Positions 51,381 through 62,706 of a stretch of 64,000 bases of DNA are shown here, in pieces. The DNA comes from Burkholderia ubonensis (GTDB lineage: Bacteria > Pseudomonadota > Gammaproteobacteria > Burkholderiales > Burkholderiaceae). The translations under genes and the position numbers were made by a program. Every line of letters starts with the position of its first letter. The stretch's first letter is position 1. Under the pieces are notes generated by a model, which saw only the letters and a list, made by a program, of their open reading frames with translations, made no database searches and had not been told where the DNA came from. The DNA lies in NCBI RefSeq assembly GCF_001718695.1, contig NZ_CP013422.1, positions 1,798,001 through 1,862,000 on the forward strand. Reading direction: 5' to 3'.

Positions 51381-53345
51381 ATGAATCAGACCATCCGCAA
51401 TTTCGTCGTGATCGAATCGATCCACGGCCCGTTCCTGATCAATCGGCACTGCGACCTGCAGGCCGACGCGCTGATCAAGACCGGCCGCCCGCATATCCAG
51501 CGCGAGCTCGACACGATCATGCACGTGATCGACCAACTGCCCGACGGCGCGATCGCGGTGGACGGCGGCGCGAACGCCGGGCTGGTGTGCGTGCCGATTG
51601 CGCACCGGCTGCGCGAGCGCGGCGGCCAGGTGTACGCCTTCGAGCCGCAGCGCACGCTCTATCATGCGCTGGGCGGCACCATCGCGCTCAATGAGCTCGA
51701 CAACCTCCATCTGCTCAACATGGGGCTCGGCAGCAGCAACGGCACGATGAAGGTGCCGGACGTCGACTACGGACGCGCGAGCGACTTCGGCCAGGTCTCG
51801 CTCGTCGGCGAACACGCGGCGGGCGGCACGCCGACGCCGATCGTCAGACTCGATTCGCTCGGCCTGCCGCGGCTCGATTTTCTGAAGCTCGACATCGAAG
51901 GGATGGAGATCGACGCGCTGCGCGGCGCGCGGCAGCTGATCGAAACGCATCTGCCGTGGTGCTGGATCGAGTACTGGAAGGTCGGCATGGAGGCGATCGC
52001 CGACACGTTCGCCGGGCTCGACTACACGTTCTTCCAGATCGACGGGCTCAACATGCTGTGCGTGCCGAATGCGCGCTGGGACCGGCAGCGGTTGTTCATC
52101 TCGGGCGAGCCGCTCGTCACCGCGCCGGCTGCGCAACGCGGCGCTGCCGCCGCTGCGATAGCGGACGCCGACGCGCCCGAAACGAACTGGAACCGCGCGC
52201 TCGAGCACGAGGCGCGCTGCGAATGGGGGCACGCGATCGACCGCTGGCTACGCGCGCGCGGCCGCGGCCTCGACGACGATGCGATCGCGTTCCAGCTCGC
52301 GTCGTGCTACGGCTTCGCCGGCGTGCCCGACGCCGGCCTCGCGGCGCTCGAACGCTTCGGCGACCGGGCCGTACTGCCCGACCCGCTGCGCGGCCGCGTC
52401 GAGCTGGCACGCTCGGCGCTGCTGCTGCGCGCCGGTCGGCGCGACGAAGCGGCACGCGCGACCATCGTCAGCGAGAAAGTGCTGAGCGCCGCGCAGTTCG
52501 GGTTGCCGATCGAGCGGCTCTACGACGGCCAGCCGCTGCACGGCAAGCGGCTGCTCGTGGTCAGCTACGGCGGCATTGGCGATCAGCTTCAATACGCGCG
52601 CTACCTGCATGCGCTCGACGCGCTCGGCTGCGCGGCGGTGACGGTCATCGTCCCGGCCGCGCTGGCCACGCTGATGCGCCACACGTTCCCGCAGATCGAA
52701 TTCGTCGCCGCGCAGGGCCCGTGGATCGACGCGTCGGAACTTGCACACGATTACTGGTGCTCGTTCCTCGTGCTGGCCGCAATCTTCGGCTTTGCGCCGG
52801 CGCCGGAGCACGCACCGGCCACCTATCTGTCATGCCCGCCGGAGCGCGCGGCCGCGTGGCGCGAGCGCATCGCGCGCGACGGCAGCGCGCCCGGCACGCG
52901 CCGCATCGGGCTGAACTGGCGCGGTCGCGAAGAGAGCGACGCACGCTTTCTGCGAGCGGCCAGCGTGCGCGATCTGGCGCCGCTCGCACGCCTGCACGGA
53001 CACGCGGCGTACTGCGTGAATCGCGAAATGTCCGCGCAGTCCGAGCAGACGGATCTGCCGATCACCTTCGCGCATCATGCGATCGAGGATTTCAGCGACC
53101 TGGCCGCGCTGATGCTCGCGATGGACGCGGTCGTCACGACCTGCACCGCGCATATCCATCTGGCCGGCGCGTTGGGCGTGCCGGCAGTTCTGCTGCTGAG
53201 CCCGAAGGCCGATGCGCGCTGGGAAACCGGTTCGCAGACGGCGCTGTACCGCAGTGTCCGGATAGCGCGCGCCGCCCATCCCGGCCGATGGGATGACGCG
53301 ATCGATCGCGCGCTCACGTACGTGCTTGGAGAGTTCCGGAAGTGA
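51381..53345 (+). CDS. FkbM-type methyltransferase fused to a heptosyltransferase-like (GT9-type) domain
   Basis: A 654-residue two-domain protein. Residues 1-240 are an FkbM SAM-dependent methyltransferase: GGANAG (62-67), FEP (87-89) and the hallmark DIEGME (171-176). A helical, TPR-like link (about 270-370) leads to a C-terminal domain with GGIGDQLQYARYLHALDALG (397-416), IGLNWRGREES and the sugar-nucleotide-site-like CTAHIHLAGALGVPAVLLL, typical of heptosyltransferase-like proteins. One chain could add and methylate a sugar. It is the fourth gene of the DUF2827 operon, 34 bases after paralogue C. The start is the ATG at 51381, with no clear ribosome binding site. Confidence 0.82.
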   Translation: MNQTIRNFVVIESIHGPFLINRHCDLQADALIKTGRPHIQRELDTIMHVIDQLPDGAIAVDGGANAGLVCVPIAHRLRERGGQVYAFEPQRTLYHALGGTIALNELDNLHLLNMGLGSSNGTMKVPDVDYGRASDFGQVSLVGEHAAGGTPTPIVRLDSLGLPRLDFLKLDIEGMEIDALRGARQLIETHLPWCWIEYWKVGMEAIADTFAGLDYTFFQIDGLNMLCVPNARWDRQRLFISGEPLVTAPAAQRGAAAAAIADADAPETNWNRALEHEARCEWGHAIDRWLRARGRGLDDDAIAFQLASCYGFAGVPDAGLAALERFGDRAVLPDPLRGRVELARSALLLRAGRRDEAARATIVSEKVLSAAQFGLPIERLYDGQPLHGKRLLVVSYGGIGDQLQYARYLHALDALGCAAVTVIVPAALATLMRHTFPQIEFVAAQGPWIDASELAHDYWCSFLVLAAIFGFAPAPEHAPATYLSCPPERAAAWRERIARDGSAPGTRRIGLNWRGREESDARFLRAASVRDLAPLARLHGHAAYCVNREMSAQSEQTDLPITFAHHAIEDFSDLAALMLAMDAVVTTCTAHIHLAGALGVPAVLLLSPKADARWETGSQTALYRSVRIARAAHPGRWDDAIDRALTYVLGEFRK

Positions 53346-53366
53346 CTGACGAAGCGGCCGACGACA

Positions 53367-53393
53367 AGCGGCCGACACCCGCGATCGGCCGCT
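53367..53393. terminator. Hairpin between convergent genes
   Basis: AGCGGCCGA (53367-53375) and TCGGCCGCT (53385-53393) pair perfectly over a nine-base loop and overlap the stop codon of the minus-strand gene. There is no T-run on either side. It may serve both converging transcripts. Confidence 0.45.
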
Positions 53394-53823
53394 AGGCCGG
53401 CTCGCGCTGTGCGCGCCACGTGGCGAATACGCGGCCATGCCGTTGCCCGATGCGCGCCACGCGCGCGAAACAGCGCGCCGCCATCCCGCTGAAGCCGCGC
53501 GCCTGCTGCGCGAGGCTGCCCGACACACCGCGCGCGATCACCGAATCGTCGCCGCAGGCGCCGGCGAACACGCCGGCAAAATAATGCCGCGCCGCGCACT
53601 CGCGGCCGTCGGCATCGAGCGGCTTCAGCGCGCGAATATGCCGTTCGACGGCTTTCAGGCCTTCGAGAAACGGGGCGATGTCGACGGCCGCATCGGCTGC
53701 CTCGCGGGCTTCGGCATTGAACTCCCGCAGCATGTCGGCCAGCTCGGCGAGCGCGACCAGCGCGCCTGCGCCATCGCGCCGCTCGTGCACCCCGTGTCCG
53801 GTCTTCAGCTTCGTCACCGCCAT
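53392..53823 (-). CDS. Hypothetical protein, 143 residues
   Basis: The start at 53823 is supported by AAGGAG eight bases upstream. The protein is mostly helical and soluble, with a first half rich in Ala, Glu and Asp (ALAELADMLREFNAEAREAA) and a more basic end that contains three Cys (in ECAARHY, GACGDD and RCFARV). I do not recognise a family. It lies between the glycosyltransferase-like operon and the EAL gene on the opposite strand to the operon, and may form an operon with the EAL gene. Confidence 0.55.
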   Translation of the reverse strand: MAVTKLKTGHGVHERRDGAGALVALAELADMLREFNAEAREAADAAVDIAPFLEGLKAVERHIRALKPLDADGRECAARHYFAGVFAGACGDDSVIARGVSGSLAQQARGFSGMAARCFARVARIGQRHGRVFATWRAQREPA

Positions 53824-53884
53824 GCTCTCGCTCCTTTGCGATCCGCCATTGTCCGATACCGTACCGACGCGTGCTGCCACGCTG

Positions 53885-54688
53885 TCACGCGGCGGCCGGC
53901 GACCGCCACGAGAAGCGGATGCCCTGCGCCCACGCGACGCCGGAATCCACCAGAATCTCCCGGTCGAGCTCGGTCTCCACGCCTTCGACGACGACGTGCC
54001 CCGCGTTCTCGTGCGCGAACGCAATGAGCCGGCGAAACTGGTAGCGCCCGATCGCATTGCGCTTGATCAGCGATAGCACCGACCGGTCCAGCTTCACGAT
54101 GTCCGGACGGCCGACCACGAAATGGTTGTGCGCGCTGTGGCCCGCGCCGAAATCGTCGATCGCGATCCGGCAGCCGGCCTGGCGGAACCGATGCACGAAC
54201 GCGCGCCCGGCAACGGGGTTCAGCGGCTCCGTCTCCGTGATCTCGACGACCAGCCGCGCTGCAACCGACGGCTCACGTTCGAGGCGCCGGAAGATCGCTA
54301 GCCACGCGCTGTCGAGCACCGCACTCGCCGCCGCGATGTTGCAGCCGTATACGGCATTCGGATCGGCACGCAGCGCATCGATCGTCCGGCTGACCACGAG
54401 CTGGTCGAACCAGCGCATCAGGCCGAGCGCCTCGAGGCGCGGCAGAAATGCGCCTGGCGCCAAACTCTCGCCCGCGCCCCAGCGCAACCGCGCGAGGCAT
54501 TCGTGATACAGAACGCCGCCGGACAGATCGGCCCGGCATACGGGCTCGCGCGCGAACCCGAGCCGGCTTTCGACGAAACTGCGTACCGACGCGGAATCCG
54601 GGTGATCGTCCGACGCGCCGAACACGCACTCGATATCGTCCCGATTCCGTTCCCTGTTAGCCTCCAGGCGAGGTTCGACCGCATTCAT
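53885..54688 (-). CDS. Stand-alone EAL-domain protein (c-di-GMP phosphodiesterase)
   Basis: A 267-residue protein consisting almost only of an EAL domain, which hydrolyses the second messenger c-di-GMP. The signature is ECL in place of EAL (YHECLARLRW). The Asn (CNIAAAS), Glu (EITETE), paired Asp (IDDFGAGHS), Lys (VKLDRS), Glu (VVVEGVET) and Gln (WAQGI) that bind metal or substrate are kept, so activity is likely. No membrane segment or sensor domain is present. The start at 54688 is preceded by GGAG at six bases. Its place beside an adhesin locus fits control of surface attachment, but a link is inferred. Confidence 0.82.
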   Translation of the reverse strand: MNAVEPRLEANRERNRDDIECVFGASDDHPDSASVRSFVESRLGFAREPVCRADLSGGVLYHECLARLRWGAGESLAPGAFLPRLEALGLMRWFDQLVVSRTIDALRADPNAVYGCNIAAASAVLDSAWLAIFRRLEREPSVAARLVVEITETEPLNPVAGRAFVHRFRQAGCRIAIDDFGAGHSAHNHFVVGRPDIVKLDRSVLSLIKRNAIGRYQFRRLIAFAHENAGHVVVEGVETELDREILVDSGVAWAQGIRFSWRSPAAA

Positions 54689-55249
54689 CCGGCGCTCCGG
54701 CAAATGGCGAGCCGCCGATGGACGGCCCGCGCTCACGAAACATATGGCAGATGCCGACCACGACACGTGCCACCGCTTACCCGGCCCATCCTCAGGTTTT
54801 CATCTTTTCCGACAGCGTACGTTTCATGCCGGCGCGCCGTCAAACACGGCATTGTCAAGGATATTCAAATACCATTAATACACCACGCACCCGATTCATT
54901 GACGGTGCGGCAGGTCACATAACCCGCCGATTCGGAAACAATCGGGTTCGGCCGCCGGCGCCTCTCATCCGCCGACACTCAGCATGGTTCGATTTGTTCG
55001 AAAACGCCTGAACGTTATTAATTTGATGTGACGATTATGTATTTTCGATATTGGCGGCCGAATCCGCCGAATCTGCCGAAACGCAACGCCGTCGCGCCAC
55101 GCGGCAGAACAATCAATAGCAAATATTAAGTGTCCGGTCGCGGCCGGATCGAATGCCGCTGCCGCAAGCGAGATTGATAACTCACAAAGCGCAATTTTGA
55201 AAAATCAAATAGACAATTGATCTTCAAATAATCTTACGATTATCTGCCG

Positions 55250-55377
55250 AAAGATGTTTAACAATCTTTCAGACCAGTTAACCTATAAAATTATTTCTGA
55301 CGGACTTCCCCCTCGGAGCCGTCGATTTTCGTGCCTTCAAACCGTCGAATCTCCCCGTTTCGACGGTTTCTTTTTTT
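55250..55377 (+). ncRNA. Candidate small RNA with 5' hairpin and strong terminator
   Basis: A TTGATC (55218-55223) followed after 18 bp by TATCTG (55242-55247) could start an RNA near 55250. The first bases fold as a stem GAAAGAT/ATCTTTC (55250-55256 with 55264-55270). A C-rich segment and a perfect terminator follow. No + strand protein gene uses this terminator. Promoter quality is modest, so the 5' end is uncertain. A TATAAA at 55284-55289 is an alternative -10. Confidence 0.4.
55339..55377 (+). terminator. Strong rho-independent terminator on the + strand
   Basis: AAACCGTCGAA (55339-55349), nine-base loop, TTCGACGGTTT (55359-55369), then C and seven T (55371-55377). An earlier copy of CCGTCGA (about 55319-55325) could compete for the right arm, so an alternative fold exists. 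Confidence 0.85.
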
Positions 55378-55429
55378 ATCGCGTCGCCAGCGATTGTCTC
55401 GGACCTGAATCCGGGAATCGCGTTGCCCG

Positions 55430-56572
55430 TCACGCGAGCGTCGCGCCGATCAGATTCGCGAACAGCGCGTCGTACTCGGCGACGAGCGCGGGGTTCGCGG
55501 ACGTATAGCGCCGCAGGATCTTGCGCTGGCGCAGCGCATACCCTTGCCAGTCGTCGTCGTGCGTGCGCAGCGCGCGCAGCAGCGCGTCAGCGCCCTGCTG
55601 CACGTCGTTGTCCGGGTAGTAGTAGCCGAGATCGGGCGCGAGGCTCGCGTTGTGCACGAGCGGATAGCCCTGCCAGCACACGTCGAAGTAGAAGTAGTTG
55701 AGCGGGTTTTCCCATTGGTGCGACACGACGATGTCGGTCAGCTCGGACAGGAACACCGGCGTGTCGAAGCGGCCGACGAAACTCGCCTTGCCGGCGCGCA
55801 CGACCTCCAGGTAGTTCATCAGCATCACGAACTCCTGGCTCTCGCGCGCGAGACGGTCCGCGTTCGTCACGTGCGTAAACGCGATCGCGTCCGGCTCGCG
55901 GCGATACGCCTCGTCGATGATCAGCAGCGGATACACGCAGAACTTCACGACGTTGTGGTTCGGCTCCATCACCGTGAGCCGCTTCGCGGGCGTGCCGCTC
56001 GGCCGGTATTCGCCGTGCCCGGGCAGCGTGCCGGCGCGCTCGGCCAGGAACATCGGATCCCAGACGAACGGCACGACGCGCCCCGGGCAGCGGCGCAGCG
56101 ACTGCAGGAACGGCAGCGACGACGGCGCGATCTGCGGGATCGCCCACACCTCGTCGAAGCCGCGGTTGATGAAGAGCGAATCCCACAGCCGGCGGCCGAA
56201 CAGCATCGACTCCATCGCGTTGATGTACTCGACGCCGCAGCAATAGCTGACGAGCTTCGCGCCGCGCGCCTTCAGGTATGCGGTCTGCGCGGCGTCGATC
56301 TGCCCGCCGAGCTCGATCAGCACGTCGAGCGTGTCCTTCGCGTCGGCGAACGCGCGCGTGTCGTACACCGCGCGATCCCACGGCAGCGCATCGGTCAGCG
56401 GCACGTCGGTGGTGTTGACGAGCGTCACGCGGTAGCCGTGCGGCGACGCCATCAGCAGCTTCGCGAGGAACAGCGCGTTCTGCTTGATGCCGTTGATCCA
56501 CAGGCTTTCGTCGGGGGCGCGCAGGCCGATCGTGATGCCGATGCGCAGGCCGTTCAGGACAGGAGACGTCAT
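55430..56572 (-). CDS. DUF2827 protein, glycosyltransferase-like (paralogue D)
   Basis: A 380-residue fourth DUF2827 paralogue, set apart from the other three and on the opposite strand. Shared motifs are WINGIKQN, MEPNHNVVKF, VVSHQWENPLNYFYFD and YPLVHNASLAPDLGYYYPDN. Its middle differs (FVWDPMFLAER where A and C have HIWSPYF), so it may use a different donor or acceptor. It ends 53 bases from the + strand terminator. The next gene leftward is the EAL gene, and the next rightward is liuD, to which it is not obviously related. Confidence 0.8.
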   Translation of the reverse strand: MTSPVLNGLRIGITIGLRAPDESLWINGIKQNALFLAKLLMASPHGYRVTLVNTTDVPLTDALPWDRAVYDTRAFADAKDTLDVLIELGGQIDAAQTAYLKARGAKLVSYCCGVEYINAMESMLFGRRLWDSLFINRGFDEVWAIPQIAPSSLPFLQSLRRCPGRVVPFVWDPMFLAERAGTLPGHGEYRPSGTPAKRLTVMEPNHNVVKFCVYPLLIIDEAYRREPDAIAFTHVTNADRLARESQEFVMLMNYLEVVRAGKASFVGRFDTPVFLSELTDIVVSHQWENPLNYFYFDVCWQGYPLVHNASLAPDLGYYYPDNDVQQGADALLRALRTHDDDWQGYALRQRKILRRYTSANPALVAEYDALFANLIGATLA

Positions 56573-56842
56573 CGTGGGCGGGAGGAGAGATGGACTGGAC
56601 GCAGTGTAGCGCGGCCGGCAGCCGCGCGAACTATCCGCCAGTCTAGCGCAGCGTGCGCCGCCCGACTGTCATGGATCGTCATGCGCCGCGCGGGCGCCCG
56701 GCCACTCGAACCAGAGCCCGCGCGCACGCTTTTCACGCGTTGCCAACGCAGATCAACCTGCTGCTTGCCGCTGCCGCTGCCGCTGCGACGGCAGCCGGCG
56801 TCTCGCCCGGCCGCGCCGGCCGACGCTCGGCCGCTGCCTGCG

Positions 56843-58843
<2,001 letters not shown>

Positions 58844-58892
58844 GGCTTCGATGTCGTCCGGTAAGGGATGGGGTTCGCGCTGCGCGCTGCTG

Positions 58893-59678
58893 TCACGCCC
58901 GCCATGACGGCGTGCGCTTCTCCAGGAACGCGGCGATGCCCTCGCGCGCTTCCGCGCCCGCGCGGGTCCGCGCAATCCATTCGGCGGTCTGCTCGATCAG
59001 CGCTGCGTCGAGCGGACGGCCCGCGACGTCGGCCACGAGGCGCTTGCACGCCTGCACCGCATCGGGCCCGTTCGCGACCAGCGTCGCCGCGAGCTGCTCG
59101 ACCGTCTCGTCGAGCGCATCGGCCGGCACCGCTTCGTGCACGAAGCCGAGCGCCGCCGCGCGCGCGCCGTCGAACACTTCCGCCGTCGTGAAGTAGCGCC
59201 GCGCCGCGCGCTCGCCCATCGCGCGCACCACGTACGGCGCGATCGTCGCCGGGATCAGCCCGAGCCGCGCCTCGGACAGGCAGAACTTCACGCCGTCCGC
59301 CGCGATCGCGATGTCGGCGGCGGCAACGAGGCCGACGCCGCCCGCATACGCATCGCCATGCACGCGCGCGATCACCGGCTTGCCGCAGCGGTGGATCGCC
59401 TCGAGCATCCGCGCGAGCTTGCGCGCGTCGGCGCGGTTCTCGTCGTCCGAGTAGCCGGCCATCTTCTTCATCCAGTTCAGGTCCGCGCCCGCGCAGAACG
59501 CGGTTCCTTCCGCCGCGAGCACCACCGCGCGCACGCCGGCGTGCGCGTCGAGCCATTCGAACGCGGTCGTCAGCTCCGCGATCATCGTCTCGTTGAACGC
59601 GTTGCGCACGTCGGGGCGCGCCAGCGTGACGGTCGCGACGCGGTTTGCTTCGTTGACCTTGATGGTTTCGTATCGCAT
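58893..59678 (-). CDS. liuC: Methylglutaconyl-CoA hydratase (enoyl-CoA hydratase family)
   Basis: A 261-residue crotonase-fold enzyme that hydrates 3-methylglutaconyl-CoA to HMG-CoA. The oxyanion-hole segments GTAFCAGADLNWMKKM and VHGDAYAGGVGLVAAADIAIA and the acid/base region EARLGLIPATIAPYVV are clear. The ATG at 59678 is chosen because the longer open frame is antisense-like noise over liuB. It lies between liuB and liuD with short gaps of 23 and 49 bases. Confidence 0.9.
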   Translation of the reverse strand: MRYETIKVNEANRVATVTLARPDVRNAFNETMIAELTTAFEWLDAHAGVRAVVLAAEGTAFCAGADLNWMKKMAGYSDDENRADARKLARMLEAIHRCGKPVIARVHGDAYAGGVGLVAAADIAIAADGVKFCLSEARLGLIPATIAPYVVRAMGERAARRYFTTAEVFDGARAAALGFVHEAVPADALDETVEQLAATLVANGPDAVQACKRLVADVAGRPLDAALIEQTAEWIARTRAGAEAREGIAAFLEKRTPSWRA

Positions 59679-59701
59679 CGTCCGCTCCTTGCTCTTGCTC
59701 G

Positions 59702-61309
59702 TTACATCCGGAACACGCCGAAGCGCGTGTCGTCGATCGGCGCGTTCATCGACGCCGCGAGGCCCAGGCCGAGCACGTCGCGCGTCTGCGCGGGATCGAT
59801 CACGCCGTCGTCCCACAGCCGCGCGCTCGCGTAGTACGGATGCCCCTGGCGCTCGTACTGGTCGCGAATCGGCTGCTTGAACGCCTCTTCGTCGTCGCTC
59901 GACCACGTGCCGCCCTTCGCCTCGATGCCGTCGCGGCGCACCGTCGCGAGCACCGATGCGGCCTGCTCGCCGCCCATCACCGAGATCCGCGCGTTCGGCC
60001 ACATCCACAGGAAGCGCGGGCCGAATGCACGCCCGCACATCCCGTAGTTGCCCGCGCCGAACGAGCCGCCGATGATCACCGTGAACTTCGGCACCTTCGC
60101 GTTCGACACGGCCGTCACCATCTTCGCGCCATGCCGCGCGATCCCTTCGTTCTCGTACTTGCGGCCGACCATGAAGCCGGTGATGTTCTGCAGGAACACG
60201 AGCGGGATCTTGCGCTGGCAGCACAGCTCGATGAAATGCGCGCCCTTCACCGCCGATTCGGAAAACAGGATGCCGTTGTTCGCGACGATCCCGACCGGAT
60301 GGCCCCAGATGTGCGCGAAGCCCGTGACGAGCGTCGTGCCGTAGCGCGCCTTGAATTCGTCGAATTCGGAATCGTCGACGATGCGCGCGATCACCTCGCG
60401 CACGTCGAACGGCTTGCGCGTGTCGACGGGGATCACGCCGTACAGGCTCTGCGCGTCGTAGCGCGGCGGCTTCGGCTCGCGCAGCGTCACCGGCGACGCG
60501 AGCTTCGGCGCGAGGTGGTCGACGATGTTGCGCGCGATCGACAGCGCATGCGCGTCGTTCTGCGCGAGATGGTCGGCCACGCCCGACAGGCGCGTGTGCA
60601 CGTCGCCGCCGCCGAGATCCTCGGCGCTCACTTCCTCGCCGGTCGCCGCCTTCACGAGCGGCGGGCCGCCGAGGAAGATCGTCCCCTGGTTCTTCACGAT
60701 GATCGACTCGTCGCTCATCGCCGGCACGTATGCGCCGCCCGCGGTGCACGAGCCCATCACGACCGCGATCTGCGCGATGCCCGCCGCCGACATCGTCGCC
60801 TGGTTGTAGAAGATGCGGCCGAAGTGGTCGCGGTCGGGGAACACGTCGTCCTGGTTCGGCAGGTTCGCGCCGCCCGAATCGACGAGGTACACGCACGGCA
60901 GGCGGTTTTCCGCGGCGATCTCCTGCGCGCGCACGTGCTTCTTCACCGTGACCGGGTAGTAGGTGCCGCCCTTGACCGTCGCGTCGTTGCAGACGATCAC
61001 GCACTCGCGGCCCGCGATCCGGCCGATGCCGGTGATGATCCCCGCGCCCGGCGCGTCGTCGTTGTACATGCCGTTCGCCGCGAGCTGCGACAGCTCGAGG
61101 AACGGCGTGCCCGGATCGAGCAGCTGCGCGATCCGGTCGCGCGGCAGCAGCTTGCCGCGCGACAGGTGCTTGTCGCGCGCGGCCGGGCCGCCGCCCTGCG
61201 CGAGCTGTTCGATCTTCGCGCGCAGGTCGGCGACGACCGCCTCGAGCGCCGCGGCATTCGCGCGGAATTCTTCCGAGCGCGGGTTCAGCTTGGATTCGAT
61301 GATCGGCAT
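59702..61309 (-). CDS. liuB: Methylcrotonyl-CoA carboxylase, carboxyltransferase beta subunit
   Basis: A 535-residue carboxyltransferase that moves CO2 from carboxybiotin to 3-methylcrotonyl-CoA. The segments [33 protein letters not shown] and [16 protein letters not shown] match the beta subunit and not propionyl-CoA carboxylase. Start [15 protein letters not shown] at 61309. The end overlaps no neighbour. liuC follows 23 bases later. Confidence 0.93.
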   Translation of the reverse strand: MPIIESKLNPRSEEFRANAAALEAVVADLRAKIEQLAQGGGPAARDKHLSRGKLLPRDRIAQLLDPGTPFLELSQLAANGMYNDDAPGAGIITGIGRIAGRECVIVCNDATVKGGTYYPVTVKKHVRAQEIAAENRLPCVYLVDSGGANLPNQDDVFPDRDHFGRIFYNQATMSAAGIAQIAVVMGSCTAGGAYVPAMSDESIIVKNQGTIFLGGPPLVKAATGEEVSAEDLGGGDVHTRLSGVADHLAQNDAHALSIARNIVDHLAPKLASPVTLREPKPPRYDAQSLYGVIPVDTRKPFDVREVIARIVDDSEFDEFKARYGTTLVTGFAHIWGHPVGIVANNGILFSESAVKGAHFIELCCQRKIPLVFLQNITGFMVGRKYENEGIARHGAKMVTAVSNAKVPKFTVIIGGSFGAGNYGMCGRAFGPRFLWMWPNARISVMGGEQAASVLATVRRDGIEAKGGTWSSDDEEAFKQPIRDQYERQGHPYYASARLWDDGVIDPAQTRDVLGLGLAASMNAPIDDTRFGVFRM

Positions 61310-61350
61310 CGACGGGGCTCCGTTCGCGTGGCGTGGGCGTGACGTGGGCG

Positions 61351-62532
61351 TTACAGCGTTTCCGCGAACAGCTCGCGGCCGATCAGCATCCGGCGGATCT
61401 CGCTCGTGCCGGCGCCGATTTCGTAGAGCTTCGCGTCGCGCCACAGGCGGCCGACCGGGTATTCGTTGATGTAGCCGTTGCCGCCGAGAATCTGGATCGC
61501 CTCGCCCGCCATCCACGTCGCCTTCTCGGCCGTGTAGAGGATCACGCCCGCGCAGTCCTTGCGCACCTGGCGAATGTGGTCGCTGCCGGCCGAGTCGAGA
61601 TGGCGGCCGACCGCGTACAGGTACGCGCGGCACGCCTGGAACGTCGTGTACATGTCGGCGACCTTGCCTTGAATGAGCTGGAATTCGCCGATCGCCTGGC
61701 CGAACTGCTTGCGGTCGTGGATGTACGGCACCACCGCGTCGAGACACGCGGCCATGATGCCGGTCGGGCCGCCCGACAGCACCGCGCGCTCGTAGTCGAG
61801 GCCGCTCATCAGCACCTTCACGCCGCCGTTGAGCTGGCCGAGGATGTTCTCTTCCGGCACCTCGACGTCCTCGAACACGAGCTCGCCCGTGTGCGAGCCG
61901 CGCATCCCGAGCTTGTCGAGCTTCTGCGCGACCGAGAAGCCCTTCATCCCCTTCTCGACGATGAACGCGGTGATGCCGCGCGGGCCGGCTTCGATGTCGG
62001 TCTTCGCGTAGACGACGAGCGTGTCGCAGTCGGGGCCGTTGGTGATCCACATCTTCGTGCCGTTCAGCACGTAGCGGTCGCCGCGCTTGTCCGCGCGCAG
62101 CTTCATGCTGACGACGTCGGAGCCCGCGTTCGGCTCGCTCATCGCGAGCGCGCCGATGTGTTCGCCCGAGACGAGCTTCGGCAGGTATTTCCGTTTCTGC
62201 GCGTCGGTGCCGTTGCGGTGGATCTGGTTCACGCACAGGTTCGAGTGCGCGCCGTACGACAGGCCGATCGACGCGGACGCGCGCGAGATCTCCTCCATCG
62301 CGACCATGTGCGCGGTGTAGCCCATGTTCGCGCCGCCGTATTCTTCCGAGACGGTCATCCCGAGCACGCCGAGGTCGCCGAACTTCTTCCACAGATCCAT
62401 CGGGAACTGGTCGGTGCGATCGACTTCCGCCGCGCGCGGCGCGATTTCCTTCGCCGCGAAGTTCGCGACGGCGTCGCGCAGCATCTCGATGTCTTCACCG
62501 AGCATGAATTGCACGCCGGGCAAGTTGATCAT
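61351..62532 (-). CDS. liuA: Isovaleryl-CoA dehydrogenase
   Basis: A 393-residue acyl-CoA dehydrogenase that oxidises isovaleryl-CoA with FAD. Motifs include [26 protein letters not shown], the catalytic-loop region [17 protein letters not shown] and the end [20 protein letters not shown]. The start [11 protein letters not shown] at 62532 has GGAGGAG upstream. It is the first gene of the liu row. A candidate TetR operator lies 47 bases before the ATG. Confidence 0.93.
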   Translation of the reverse strand: MINLPGVQFMLGEDIEMLRDAVANFAAKEIAPRAAEVDRTDQFPMDLWKKFGDLGVLGMTVSEEYGGANMGYTAHMVAMEEISRASASIGLSYGAHSNLCVNQIHRNGTDAQKRKYLPKLVSGEHIGALAMSEPNAGSDVVSMKLRADKRGDRYVLNGTKMWITNGPDCDTLVVYAKTDIEAGPRGITAFIVEKGMKGFSVAQKLDKLGMRGSHTGELVFEDVEVPEENILGQLNGGVKVLMSGLDYERAVLSGGPTGIMAACLDAVVPYIHDRKQFGQAIGEFQLIQGKVADMYTTFQACRAYLYAVGRHLDSAGSDHIRQVRKDCAGVILYTAEKATWMAGEAIQILGGNGYINEYPVGRLWRDAKLYEIGAGTSEIRRMLIGRELFAETL

Positions 62533-62578
62533 GTCTCCTCCGTCTCCAGAAAGTGCGTGCGTTGCGCGCACCGATTTC

Positions 62579-62591
62579 TGAGTTTTGCTCA
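62579..62591. promoter_or_regulatory. Candidate operator, liuA side
   Basis: TGAGTTTTGCTCA is a near-perfect palindrome (TGAGT-N3-RCTCA) 47 bases before the liuA ATG. It matches the site at 62680-62692 on the other side of the divergent promoter region. Confidence 0.5.
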
Positions 62592-62679
62592 AAACCGGTT
62601 GTCGCGCCGATTCGTTAGCCAATACTGCGGAAATTTTGTGTAGTTTCGCGCTTCGCGTGGGACGTCGTCAATAGTTTTT

Positions 62680-62692
62680 TGAGTGACACTCA
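62680..62692. promoter_or_regulatory. Candidate operator, TetR side
   Basis: TGAGTGACACTCA is a perfect 13-bp palindrome just upstream of the TetR start. Occupancy would block the regulator's own transcript. It lies 101 bp from the matching site near liuA. Confidence 0.55.
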
Positions 62693-62706
62693 GATATCAT
62701 GGCCGG

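Larger units (their letters stand above)
54689..55429. other. AT-rich intergenic region right of the EAL gene
   Basis: No protein gene is supported. The stretch from about 54840 to 55300 is AT-richer than its surroundings, like the region upstream of the adhesin. It holds a candidate + strand small RNA at its right end and presumably the EAL gene promoter at its left, which I cannot place exactly. Confidence 0.5.
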
